Below are positions 1 to 6,135 of a stretch of DNA of 6,771 nt, in pieces (position 1 is the stretch's first letter; every line of letters starts with the position of its first letter). The stretch spans positions 1 to 6,771 of the forward strand of contig CAJLYG010000171.1 of the NCBI GenBank assembly GCA_905210845.1, given 5' to 3'. This DNA is from an uncultured Prevotella sp. Its GTDB lineage: Bacteria > Bacteroidota > Bacteroidia > Bacteroidales > Bacteroidaceae. Under the pieces are notes generated by a model. It saw only the letters and a program-made list of their open reading frames with translations. It searched no databases and had not been told where the DNA came from. The translations under genes were made by a program, and so were the position numbers.

Positions 1-16
1 AGTCACAAGCGACTGT

Positions 17-2350
17 TTAGCAAAAACACAGGTCTATGCTAAATCGAAACCCGCCACTGGCATAAACTGCGGAATAAACCCATCCACTGGCTGCATAATG
101 ACGGTCGAAGATGTTGCCGAAGTTCAGTCCGAAAATGGTTTCCTTGACTCCCTTCACGATGTTCTTGAGGGTATAGCTGAGGTTGATCTCTGTCGTGGAA
201 TAGCATGGCAGGCTGCGGTCCTTGTTCTCCGTATTGTCCAAATATTGCCTGCTGACGAAGTTGGTGTGCCAAACAGCTTGGAATCCTTTGTAGTGGGCAT
301 TGATAAATCCATTCAAGATGGTGCTCGGAGAGAAGGCAAGCGTAGAATGATCGTAGTGGAAGTTAGCATATCCGCTCTTTGCATCCCAGTCTTCCACTAC
401 TTCGTCGAAGTCCTTGATCTTATTCTTGCTCAGGGCAGCATTGCCCTCGAAGGTCAACCAGGACAGGGGATCCCATCCCGCGGTGACCTCAGCGCCCATG
501 CGATAGGAGTCTTTGATATTGGTAGTCAGATGCTCGCCAATATCACTGACAGCACCGGTTTGCACGAATTGGTTGTCGTAATCCATGAAGTAGAGGTTGA
601 TGCCAGCGTGCCAGTTGTTGCCCGTGTATTGATAGCCGAGCTCATAATCCATCAGGCTCTCAGCCTTTGGGGCAGGGTAGGAGCCATTGTCGGTAAAGTT
701 GTTGCGCTCTGGCTCACGATGGCTTAACGCTACAGAGGCGTAGGCGAAGTGGCCGCCGTCATGGAAACTGAAACCTGCCTTGGGGTTGAAGAAATCGTAT
801 TTCTTGTCAATGTCCAACCGTTGGTTGGAATAGGTGCCGTCTTCGTTTTCCAAGAATTTGTCATTGATGCCATCGGTCTTGTAGCTGACGTGACGGTATT
901 GCAGGTCAAGGAAGGTCGTCCATTGGTTGTTGATCTTGTAAGATGCCTTGACGAATCCGCTGTAATCATCCTTGTCAGCATCAGAATCGTAGTATTTATA
1001 CTTTCCGTTGGTGAGGTATCGGGCAGCCATCTCTTTATTGGCAATATAAGTAAGGTATCCCCAGTGACTGCCATCGAAGTTCTGCAGGGAGATGCCTCCG
1101 ATGATATCCCAGTCCTCGTCCTTGTAGTTCGCGTTCCACACCAGGCCGTAGGCATTCTGGGTCAGTCCCTTACGGCGCACGAAGTCGGTTCTCTTAACGA
1201 CCGTTCCATCCGACTGCGTGAAGTTGGACAGCCCGAATTTCTTCAGCTTATTGTTCGGGCGGAACTCCTTGTAATAACCATATCCATAGGTATAGTGCAG
1301 GGAAGCGTTGGTAGTCCAGTGGGGATTGATATCCCATGCAGCAGAAAGAATGTTGTGGTTTTGGTAGAAGTTATCTGTCGTCTTGTCCCAGTAGCTGCCA
1401 TCGTTCATGCGATAGCGATGGGTGAGATAATTCCCGTTCTCGTCCTGTGTGAATCCGTAGCCATCTACGTCAAGAGCCTCATAGAGGGAATTAAACTTGC
1501 CCAATCCGTGCTTATACATATCTTTATAAGTCTTGATGCCGGTGAATACTCCATAGGTTCCATTCATCAAGCTCAGGTCGTCGTTGCCTGCCGTGACGCC
1601 ATTCCATGCCTGCCCCGTCTTCTCGAAGTTGCCGAAGTTCTTGTAGCGCAGTACAAAATGATTCCCCAACCAGGTCAGACCTCCATAATAACTGCCTGAG
1701 CGTCCTGAGGTTCCATGGACATAGCCATCGGTATTGGTCTCGTGGTAAGCACCGTCAAAGATCAGGTGGTTCCACAACAAGCCAGTAGAGAAAGAACCGC
1801 CTACGTTAAAGGTGTTGAAGGAACCGTAGGAACCGGTGAGCTCGAAGGCTGGTACCTCAGAGGGGGCCTTGGAGCCGAGGGCAACTGTACCTCCGAAAGC
1901 ACCGTCACCATTGGTAGAAGCACCCACGCCACGTTGGATCTGCACGCTGCCTAATAAGGACACATAACTGTTCATGTTCGCCCAGAACACGCACTCGTCC
2001 TCGGGGGAGTTCAAGGGTACACCGTCCAGAGTGACATTGATTCGGGAGTCGCCAGCACCGCGGATGCGGAGATAGGACGTCCCTGTACCTACGCCATTCT
2101 CGCTCCATGCTAATATACCTGGTGTCTGTGCGAATAGGAATGGCAGTTCCCTGCCCGTCTTTGAGAACGTCTGCAATTCTGCTTTCTTGAAGTTTGCCAC
2201 TGCGTATGGCGCGTCTTTCTGCACGCGGACTCCTTTCACGACCACTTCTTGCAATTGCTCCAACCGCAGGGAGTCGTTTGATTGCTGCGCGAAAACAGAT
2301 AATGGCATGGCCATCATTGCCATACAGGAAATCTGAATAAATCTTTTCAT
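17..2350 (-). CDS. TPP-riboswitch-controlled TonB-dependent outer-membrane receptor, probable thiamine importer (OMR1 type)
   Basis: This is a complete 777-residue TonB-dependent transporter, acting as an outer-membrane beta-barrel powered by TonB-ExbBD. Residues 1-21 form a signal peptide (MKRF start, hydrophobic core, cleavage after VFA). A TonB-box-like segment LQEVVVKGVRV lies at about 33-43. The plug domain spans about 45-160 and shows the family motifs YLRIRGAGDSR, TLDGVPLN and VQIQRGVGAST...GAFGG. The rest is barrel, rich in alternating aromatic residues. It lacks the N-terminal carboxypeptidase-like domain of SusC proteins, so it belongs to the simpler vitamin/siderophore-type receptors. 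The ATG at 2348-2350 is chosen because it directly precedes the signal peptide. The substrate is inferred from the TPP riboswitch in its leader: in Bacteroidetes such receptors are predicted thiamine importers, commonly followed by pnuT and a thiamine pyrophosphokinase gene, which would lie left of position 1. The C-terminus ends in F-C rather than the usual final aromatic residue. Receptor assignment is very sure; thiamine specificity is likely but inferred. Confidence 0.93.
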   Translation of the reverse strand: MKRFIQISCMAMMAMPLSVFAQQSNDSLRLEQLQEVVVKGVRVQKDAPYAVANFKKAELQTFSKTGRELPFLFAQTPGILAWSENGVGTGTSYLRIRGAGDSRINVTLDGVPLNSPEDECVFWANMNSYVSLLGSVQIQRGVGASTNGDGAFGGTVALGSKAPSEVPAFELTGSYGSFNTFNVGGSFSTGLLWNHLIFDGAYHETNTDGYVHGTSGRSGSYYGGLTWLGNHFVLRYKNFGNFEKTGQAWNGVTAGNDDLSLMNGTYGVFTGIKTYKDMYKHGLGKFNSLYEALDVDGYGFTQDENGNYLTHRYRMNDGSYWDKTTDNFYQNHNILSAAWDINPHWTTNASLHYTYGYGYYKEFRPNNKLKKFGLSNFTQSDGTVVKRTDFVRRKGLTQNAYGLVWNANYKDEDWDIIGGISLQNFDGSHWGYLTYIANKEMAARYLTNGKYKYYDSDADKDDYSGFVKASYKINNQWTTFLDLQYRHVSYKTDGINDKFLENEDGTYSNQRLDIDKKYDFFNPKAGFSFHDGGHFAYASVALSHREPERNNFTDNGSYPAPKAESLMDYELGYQYTGNNWHAGINLYFMDYDNQFVQTGAVSDIGEHLTTNIKDSYRMGAEVTAGWDPLSWLTFEGNAALSKNKIKDFDEVVEDWDAKSGYANFHYDHSTLAFSPSTILNGFINAHYKGFQAVWHTNFVSRQYLDNTENKDRSLPCYSTTEINLSYTLKNIVKGVKETIFGLNFGNIFDRHYAASGWVYSAVYASGGFRFSIDLCFC

Positions 2351-2369
2351 CGATTACTTTTAATAATAT

Positions 2370-2396
2370 ACACAAAAAGGGGTTAGCTTTTTATGT
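2370..2396 (-). promoter_or_regulatory. Hairpin between the TPP aptamer and the start codon, candidate expression platform
   Basis: On the minus strand ACATAAAAAG (2387-2396) pairs with CTTTTTGTGT (2370-2379) over 10 bp, with one G-U pair, around a 7-base loop CTAACCC (2380-2386). It sits directly 3' of the aptamer and ends 19 bases before the ATG. ACCCCTT (2377-2383), which spans the loop and start of the 3' arm, is exactly complementary to AAGGGGT (2469-2475), the 5' arm of aptamer helix P2. The hairpin and the long-range pairing are therefore mutually exclusive, as expected for an expression platform. The stem is almost all A-U and no separate U tract follows it, so it does not look like a classical intrinsic terminator; occlusion of the ribosome landing site is an alternative. 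The pairing is seen in the sequence; the mechanism is inferred. Confidence 0.55.
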
Positions 2397-2399
2397 CGC

Positions 2400-2481
2400 C
2401 TTGTATCCCTCCGCCGGCATTACCCGGATCAGGTGATAGGGTTTGATCTCAGCCCTCAATAGAAGAGCACCCCTTAACCTA
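2400..2481 (-). ncRNA. TPP (thiamine pyrophosphate) riboswitch, THI element
   Basis: Read on the minus strand, the segment carries the conserved TPP aptamer parts in the right order. AGGGGT (2469-2474) is the 5' arm of P2 and is followed by GC. A short P3 stem-loop follows (CUUC pairing with GAGG). Next come CTGAGA (2447-2452), the pyrimidine-sensing J3-2 motif, and ACCCT (2438-2442), the 3' arm of P2. CACCTGATC (2427-2435) follows, then a P5 hairpin CCGG-GTAATG-CCGG and GCGGAGGGA (2406-2414), the pyrophosphate-binding side (family consensus GCGUAGGGAA). The closing helix P1 is not obvious, so the outer limits are approximate. The aptamer lies between a good promoter and the receptor start codon, about 50 bases upstream of the ATG, so it should switch the downstream gene off when TPP is plentiful. 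Whether control is at termination or translation is not settled by the sequence. Confidence 0.96.
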
Positions 2482-2499
2482 CGCTCTGTAAGTCGGGTG

Positions 2500-2530
2500 C
2501 AAAGGTACATTAATTTACGAAAATACCAAA
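2500..2530 (-). promoter_or_regulatory. Bacteroidales-type promoter for the thiamine receptor
   Basis: On the minus strand a -33 element TTTG (2527-2530) is separated by 19 bases from a -7 element TACCTTTG (2500-2507). Both fit the Bacteroidales primary sigma consensus (TTTG, 19-21 bases, TAnnTTTG). Transcription should begin at roughly 2490-2496, just ahead of the TPP aptamer, giving a leader of about 140-145 bases to the ATG. Confidence 0.8.
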
Positions 2531-2734
2531 ATGAATCGCCATTTATTTCTTTTCACGTTTGAGGACATGATCATGAATAGCCCTTCTTTTTATGCTTTTT
2601 TCTGTGCTATTGAATGAAAGTTGTGAGGATGTTGTACCTTTGAAATAGTCTTTTCAATCGTCATGATGTAGTGCTTTGTCTATAAAAGATCAGTAAGGAG
2701 ATGAACATGCTTCCCTTTTCTTTGTATGGAAAAC
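2531..2734. other. Divergent intergenic spacer, no gene
   Basis: This is the middle of the 526-base region between the two divergent start codons. I see no RNA gene or convincing coding sequence here. The stretch contains a 10-base palindrome CATGATCATG (2566-2575), T-rich tracts on the plus strand, and a possible secondary plus-strand promoter at 2635-2642. An AAGGAG at 2695-2700 sits ahead of ATG codons at 2701 and 2707, but they open a frame of only 24-26 codons, largely Phe/Leu/Lys from AT-rich DNA. I do not call that frame a gene. Confidence 0.6.
2635..2642 (+). promoter_or_regulatory. Possible secondary plus-strand promoter (-7 element only)
   Basis: TACCTTTG at 2635-2642 is an exact TAnnTTTG match on the plus strand, the same octamer used by the divergent receptor promoter. 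The best upstream partner is a TTG at 2610-2612, with a 22-base spacer, slightly longer than usual. If active, it would give susC a leader of more than 220 bases running through the palindrome and T14 tract. The weak -33 element keeps confidence low. Confidence 0.3.
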
Positions 2735-2740
2735 TTCATT

Positions 2741-2759
2741 TTAATAAATTATTTATTAA
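2741..2759. repeat. Perfect AT-only palindrome flanked by a direct repeat
   Basis: TTAATAAAT (2741-2749) and ATTTATTAA (2751-2759) are perfect inverted 9-base arms around a single T. The palindrome lies between two copies of a 12-base repeat, AAACTTCATTTT (2731-2742) and AAGCTTCATTTT (2758-2769), which differ at one base and start 27 bases apart. The second copy runs into a 14-T tract. The arrangement sits just upstream of the susC promoter and could be a regulator site. An AT-only palindrome in an AT-rich spacer can also arise by chance. Confidence 0.5.
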
Positions 2760-2765
2760 GCTTCA

Positions 2766-2779
2766 TTTTTTTTTTTTTT
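2766..2779 (+). repeat. T14 homopolymer upstream of the susC promoter
   Basis: Fourteen consecutive T occur at 2766-2779, ending 10 bases before the -33 element of the susC promoter. Such tracts bend DNA, can act as an upstream activating stretch, and are prone to slippage in replication and in sequencing. The exact count should be treated with care. Confidence 0.85.
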
Positions 2780-2789
2780 GATTCACCTT

Positions 2790-2821
2790 CTTGTTCGATT
2801 TAATAATTCTTTGTATATTTG
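2790..2821 (+). promoter_or_regulatory. Bacteroidales-type promoter of the susC-susD operon
   Basis: A -33-like CTTG (2790-2793) is followed after 20 bases by TATATTTG (2814-2821), an exact TAnnTTTG -7 element. Transcription should start near 2826-2832, leaving an AT-rich leader of about 45-50 bases before the ATG at 2877. No Shine-Dalgarno sequence precedes that ATG, which is normal for this phylum. Confidence 0.72.
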
Positions 2822-2876
2822 CAAGCAAATTTAAGGAAACTTATTATAATCAACCTAATAATTAAACCCAAAGTTA

Positions 2877-5222
2877 ATGGATAAAAAACGATTCCGAATC
2901 AATCATGTAACAAAGCGTTTAGGCATGATGATGTTGATGATGTTCCTTGTCGTAATGGCTTACGCTCAGGACATCAAGGTAACTGGTACAGTCACTGACT
3001 CTTCTGGCGAGCCCGTTATTGGGGCGACCGTCACGGTGTTAGGCACTAAGGGAGGGACAGTGTCAGATGCTAATGGTAACTATTCAGTACAAGTCTCTTC
3101 CCAAGGTACTCTCCGCTTCAGCTATCTTGGCTTTAAGGAGCAAGTGATTAAAGTGGCTGGGCGGAAAGTGATTAACGTAACGATGCACTCTGCTGAGACC
3201 GACTTGAATGAGGTCGTAGTGGTCGGTTACGGTACACAGAAGAAAGTGAATGTCACGGGGGCTGTCTCCATGGTCGGCTCAGAAGTGCTTGAGGACCGCC
3301 CTGTCACCAATGTCGCACAGGCTTTGCAGGGTGCGGTTCCTGGTCTGAACTTCACCACCAATACCAGTGGCGGTATGCTTAACAACACCATGGCGATGAC
3401 CATTCGTGGTACAGGATCCATCGGTAATGGATCTACGGATGCGCCCCTTGTGCTCATTGATGGTATTGAGGGCGACCTGAACAGCTTGAACCCGAACGAC
3501 ATTGAGAGCGTATCTGTTTTGAAGGACGCAGCCTCTGCTTCTATTTATGGTACGCGTGCTGCGTTCGGCGTTGTGCTTGTCACGACCAAGAGTGGAAAAA
3601 GTGGCAAGGTCCGCATCAACTATTCGGGGGATGTGCGCTTCTCAACTGCAACGCAGCTCCCTGACATGGTCAACTCTTGGGATTTCGCCAACTACTGGAA
3701 TGCAGCCAGCCGTAACTCAGGTAGCTCCGACCAGTTTAGCGAGGAGGCTCTGGAACGGATCAAGAATTATATGAATGGGGCGTATACAGACCCCAAAAAG
3801 CCGGAATATTACGGCGTGGTTCCTGCCACCAATAATCGTTGGAGCATCTATGGCGGGTCCTTTGCCAATACCAATTGGTTCAATGAGTTCTATAAGAAGA
3901 ATGTTCCTTCCACTCAGCACAATCTCTCAATGTCTGGCGGAACGGAGAAGGTACAGTGGATGCTCAGTGCTGGTTACCTGATGAACAACGGTCTTATCCG
4001 GCACGGACATGATGAGCTCGACCGTTATACCATGAACGGAAAGATCAGTGCGCAGCTTGCATCTTGGGCTAAGGTGGAATACTCCACGAAGTTCATGCGT
4101 GCGGATTATGAGAAACCGCAGTACCTGTCAGGGCTTTTCTTCCATAATATAGCCCGCCGTTGGCCGACCTGTCCGACCGTAGATCCGAATGGACATTGGA
4201 TCGATGGCATGGAGATCGCAGAGCTTGAGGACGGTGGCACCACAGAAACCCGCACCAATCAGTTCACTCAGCAGTTGAACTTCATCTTTACTCCGCTCAA
4301 GGGATGGAACATCCATTTGGAAGGAGCCATGCGTAACTCCTTCTATAAGGAAAAGACTGACAATTTCCCAGTTTATTCCTATTATGCAGACAACACGAGA
4401 TGGTTGCGCGACAGTGGCTATGGCACAGTAGCAAGTGTCAATGATTATCGCAATGAGTCGGACTATTTCTCCGTGAATGCCTATACTGACTATGCCCGTT
4501 CGATCGGCTTGCACAACCTCAAAGGTATGCTGGGTGTCAACTTCGAGAAATATGGGACAGACAATGTGAACGCATCGGGTACTGACTTGATCACCAACGA
4601 GTTCCCTTATTTAAGCCTGACCCAGAAGAATCCGAAGGTTAGTGACAACTACTGGCATCGTGCCACAGCCGGCTATTTCATGCGTCTGAACTATGACTAT
4701 GACAGCAAGTACATGATGGAGTTCAACCTCCGTTACGACGGTTCCTCTCGTTTCACCAACGACAACCGTTGGTCTTGGTTCCCCTCAGTTTCCGGTGGTT
4801 GGAACATCGCTCGCGAGAATTTCTTCAAACCGTTGACATCTGTCCTTCAAACCCTGAAGTTACGTGCTTCTTGGGGTCAGTTGGGTAATACCAGTTCATG
4901 GTATTCTTCTTTCTGGGATTGGTATCCTTTCTATCAGCAGCAGAGCGTTGGTGCCCAGAGCAGCACTTGGCTCATCAACGGAGTCCGTCAGAACACGGCA
5001 GCTTTGCCAGGTATCGTGAACAGTACGATGACCTGGGAGACGGTAGAAACCTGGGATGTGGGCGTTGACTTTGCCTTGTTCAACTATCGCCTGACTGGTT
5101 CTTTCGACTGGCCAGGTCTTTCTCCTGGCCGGGCTTTCAAGTTAGCAAAAGAACATGATCGGTCCGGCTCCGGTGCTCGGCTCTGTCCTCGGAACCGATG
5201 CTCCTCGTACCAACAACTGTGA
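2877..5222 (+). CDS. SusC-like receptor, N-terminal fragment (781 codons)
   Basis: This is the readable N-terminal part of the broken receptor. Residues 1-30 form a signal peptide with a long basic n-region and cleavage after AYA. Residues about 32-104 form the carboxypeptidase-regulatory-like domain typical of SusC (VTGTVTDSSGEPVIGATV, then SYLGFKEQ). The TonB box is NEVVVVGYGTQKK (111-123). The plug follows at about 124-240, with TIRGTGSIG, PLVLIDGIEGD and SVLKDAASASIYGTRAAFG. The barrel begins after that. Homology ends at Trp745; residues 746-781 (starting PGLSPG) are an out-of-frame tail ending at a TGA at 5220-5222. The product would lack about 320 C-terminal residues, including the last barrel strands and the C-terminal assembly signal, so it should not form a working channel. 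The ATG at 2877 is chosen because it opens the signal peptide and lies about 50 bases downstream of the promoter. Confidence 0.85.
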   Translation: MDKKRFRINHVTKRLGMMMLMMFLVVMAYAQDIKVTGTVTDSSGEPVIGATVTVLGTKGGTVSDANGNYSVQVSSQGTLRFSYLGFKEQVIKVAGRKVINVTMHSAETDLNEVVVVGYGTQKKVNVTGAVSMVGSEVLEDRPVTNVAQALQGAVPGLNFTTNTSGGMLNNTMAMTIRGTGSIGNGSTDAPLVLIDGIEGDLNSLNPNDIESVSVLKDAASASIYGTRAAFGVVLVTTKSGKSGKVRINYSGDVRFSTATQLPDMVNSWDFANYWNAASRNSGSSDQFSEEALERIKNYMNGAYTDPKKPEYYGVVPATNNRWSIYGGSFANTNWFNEFYKKNVPSTQHNLSMSGGTEKVQWMLSAGYLMNNGLIRHGHDELDRYTMNGKISAQLASWAKVEYSTKFMRADYEKPQYLSGLFFHNIARRWPTCPTVDPNGHWIDGMEIAELEDGGTTETRTNQFTQQLNFIFTPLKGWNIHLEGAMRNSFYKEKTDNFPVYSYYADNTRWLRDSGYGTVASVNDYRNESDYFSVNAYTDYARSIGLHNLKGMLGVNFEKYGTDNVNASGTDLITNEFPYLSLTQKNPKVSDNYWHRATAGYFMRLNYDYDSKYMMEFNLRYDGSSRFTNDNRWSWFPSVSGGWNIARENFFKPLTSVLQTLKLRASWGQLGNTSSWYSSFWDWYPFYQQQSVGAQSSTWLINGVRQNTAALPGIVNSTMTWETVETWDVGVDFALFNYRLTGSFDWPGLSPGRAFKLAKEHDRSGSGARLCPRNRCSSYQQL
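5110..5130. repeat. 7-bp GC-rich inverted repeat at the susC frame break
   Basis: GGCCAGG (5110-5116) and CCTGGCC (5124-5130) are perfect inverted arms around a 7-base spacer TCTTTCT. The repeat starts in the last codon of the first frame and occupies most of the extra sequence at the break, which ties it to the event that disrupted the gene. A strong hairpin here can promote template switching or deletion/duplication during replication, and can also cause sequencing or assembly errors. Confidence 0.85.
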
Positions 5223-6102
5223 CATGCGTTCTACCGGTTGGGAGTTTGAGCTCCAGTGGCGCGACCAGATTGCAGATTTCAAGTACGGCGTGAAGTTCAA
5301 TGTCTCCGACGCGACGTCCAAGATCCTCTCTTATCCATATGAAGGCGACTTCGACAACCAGAGCATCAATGGTTACTATAATGGCAAGAAGCTCAATGAG
5401 ATCTGGGGTTATACCACCCATGGCATTGCCCAGAGCAACGAGGAAATGAGTTCTTGGCTCGAGAAAAACAAGCCAAACTGGGGTAGCAACTGGCAGGCTG
5501 GTGACATCATGTATACCGACTTGAACGGCGATGGCATTGTCAACGCTGGCGCAAGCACGTTGAAAGACCATGGCGACCTGAAGCGGATCGGCAACAGCAC
5601 GCCACGTTACCGCTTCGGCTTGAACCTGAACGCAGAATGGAAAGGCATCGATTTCTCTATCTTCTTCCAAGGCGTGATGAAGCGCGACTGGTGGCCGGGA
5701 CAAGGAGAGGCTTATTTCTGGGGTTCTAATGGACAAATGTGGCAGAGCTGTTGCTTCAAAGAGCATCTCGACTACTGGAGCGAGGATAACAAGGATGCCT
5801 ACTATCCACGTCCATACCTCACCGGTGGTATTCAGAAAAACCAGCAGACACAGACCAAATACCTGCAGAACGCTGCTTATATGCGCTGCAAGAACATCCA
5901 GTTGGGTTATACCCTGCCACAGCAGCTGACCACAAAAGCTGGCATGAGCCGCGTGCGCGTGTACTTCTCCTGTGACAATGCCTTCACCCTGACGAGCCTT
6001 TCCAAGATCTTCGACCCAGAAGCTTTGGAAGGAGCATGGGGAAATGGTAAGCTCTATCCTCTCCAGCGCACATGGGCGTTCGGACTCAATGTTACATTTT
6101 AA
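5155..6102 (+). CDS. SusC-like receptor, C-terminal fragment (315 codons from the first ATG)
   Basis: This is the C-terminal barrel part of the same receptor, in the +1 frame relative to the upstream part. Homologous sequence starts slightly before the ATG, at about 5149. It contains the SusC-typical stretch GTDAPRTNN..MRSTGWEFEL, then TDLNGDG at about 5518-5538, an acidic D-x-N-x-D-G loop common in this family. It continues with barrel strands (RYRFGLNLNAEWKGIDFSIFFQG) and the usual ending YPLQRTWAFGLNVTF. The ATG is simply an internal methionine of the family sequence, and no signal peptide precedes it, so it is unlikely to be exported if made separately. It is best read as the remainder of the disrupted gene, not an independent gene. 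Confidence 0.75.
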   Translation: MIGPAPVLGSVLGTDAPRTNNCDMRSTGWEFELQWRDQIADFKYGVKFNVSDATSKILSYPYEGDFDNQSINGYYNGKKLNEIWGYTTHGIAQSNEEMSSWLEKNKPNWGSNWQAGDIMYTDLNGDGIVNAGASTLKDHGDLKRIGNSTPRYRFGLNLNAEWKGIDFSIFFQGVMKRDWWPGQGEAYFWGSNGQMWQSCCFKEHLDYWSEDNKDAYYPRPYLTGGIQKNQQTQTKYLQNAAYMRCKNIQLGYTLPQQLTTKAGMSRVRVYFSCDNAFTLTSLSKIFDPEALEGAWGNGKLYPLQRTWAFGLNVTF

Positions 6103-6135
6103 TTCAGAACAATCATCAAATATTCACAAGAAACT

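Larger units (their letters stand above)
2877..6102 (+). pseudogene. SusC/RagA-family TonB-dependent receptor, frame-disrupted
   Basis: Two consecutive frames together make one SusC-type receptor of roughly 1,065 residues, normal for the family. SusC proteins are outer-membrane barrels that import oligosaccharides or peptides delivered by a SusD lid lipoprotein. Codons 1-745 (2877-5111) end at ...LTGSFDW. The homologous continuation KNMIGPAPVLGSVLGTDAP begins at 5149 in the +1 frame and runs to TAA at 6100-6102. Family members normally have about five residues (Y-x-R-x-T) between the W and the K-(N/D)-M. Here 37 bases separate them instead of 15, a net excess of about 22 (3n+1), which accounts for the frame change. 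The frame used downstream has a TAG at 5143-5145, so the two parts cannot simply be read through. No other damage is visible, so the event looks recent, or is an assembly or sequencing problem, or a reversible rearrangement. The partner susD follows after 33 bases. Confidence 0.8.

Noticed and set aside
1..14. Small hairpin (AGTCG/TGACT on the minus strand) just after the receptor stop codon
   Set aside because: It is only about 5 bp with a G-U pair and is cut by the window edge. There is no T tract in view, so a terminator cannot be supported.
98..1954. Long plus-strand open frames (up to 316 codons) opposite the thiamine receptor
   Set aside because: They are antisense shadows of a clearly real receptor gene. 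They have no promoter-like context, signal or domain pattern of their own.
2566..2575. 10-base palindrome CATGATCATG in the divergent spacer
   Set aside because: It is short and single, with no second copy near either promoter. It could easily arise by chance.
2701..2781. Short plus-strand frame of 24-26 codons after an AAGGAG at 2695-2700
   Set aside because: It is mostly Phe/Leu/Lys codons created by AT-rich DNA and ends in the T14 tract. It shows no recognisable protein features, and Shine-Dalgarno sequences carry little weight in this phylum.
5139..5160. Programmed +1 frameshift at AAAAGAAC that would join the two susC parts
   Set aside because: A slip after AAA at 5148-5150 would read into KNMIG-like sequence. 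However, SusC genes are not known to use recoding, the hairpin lies upstream of the site and not downstream, and the product would still carry about seven extra residues in a conserved segment.
5137..5766. 209-codon minus-strand frame across the susC break
   Set aside because: It is a shadow of the C-terminal SusC coding region, with no recognisable domain. Its span over the break is accidental.
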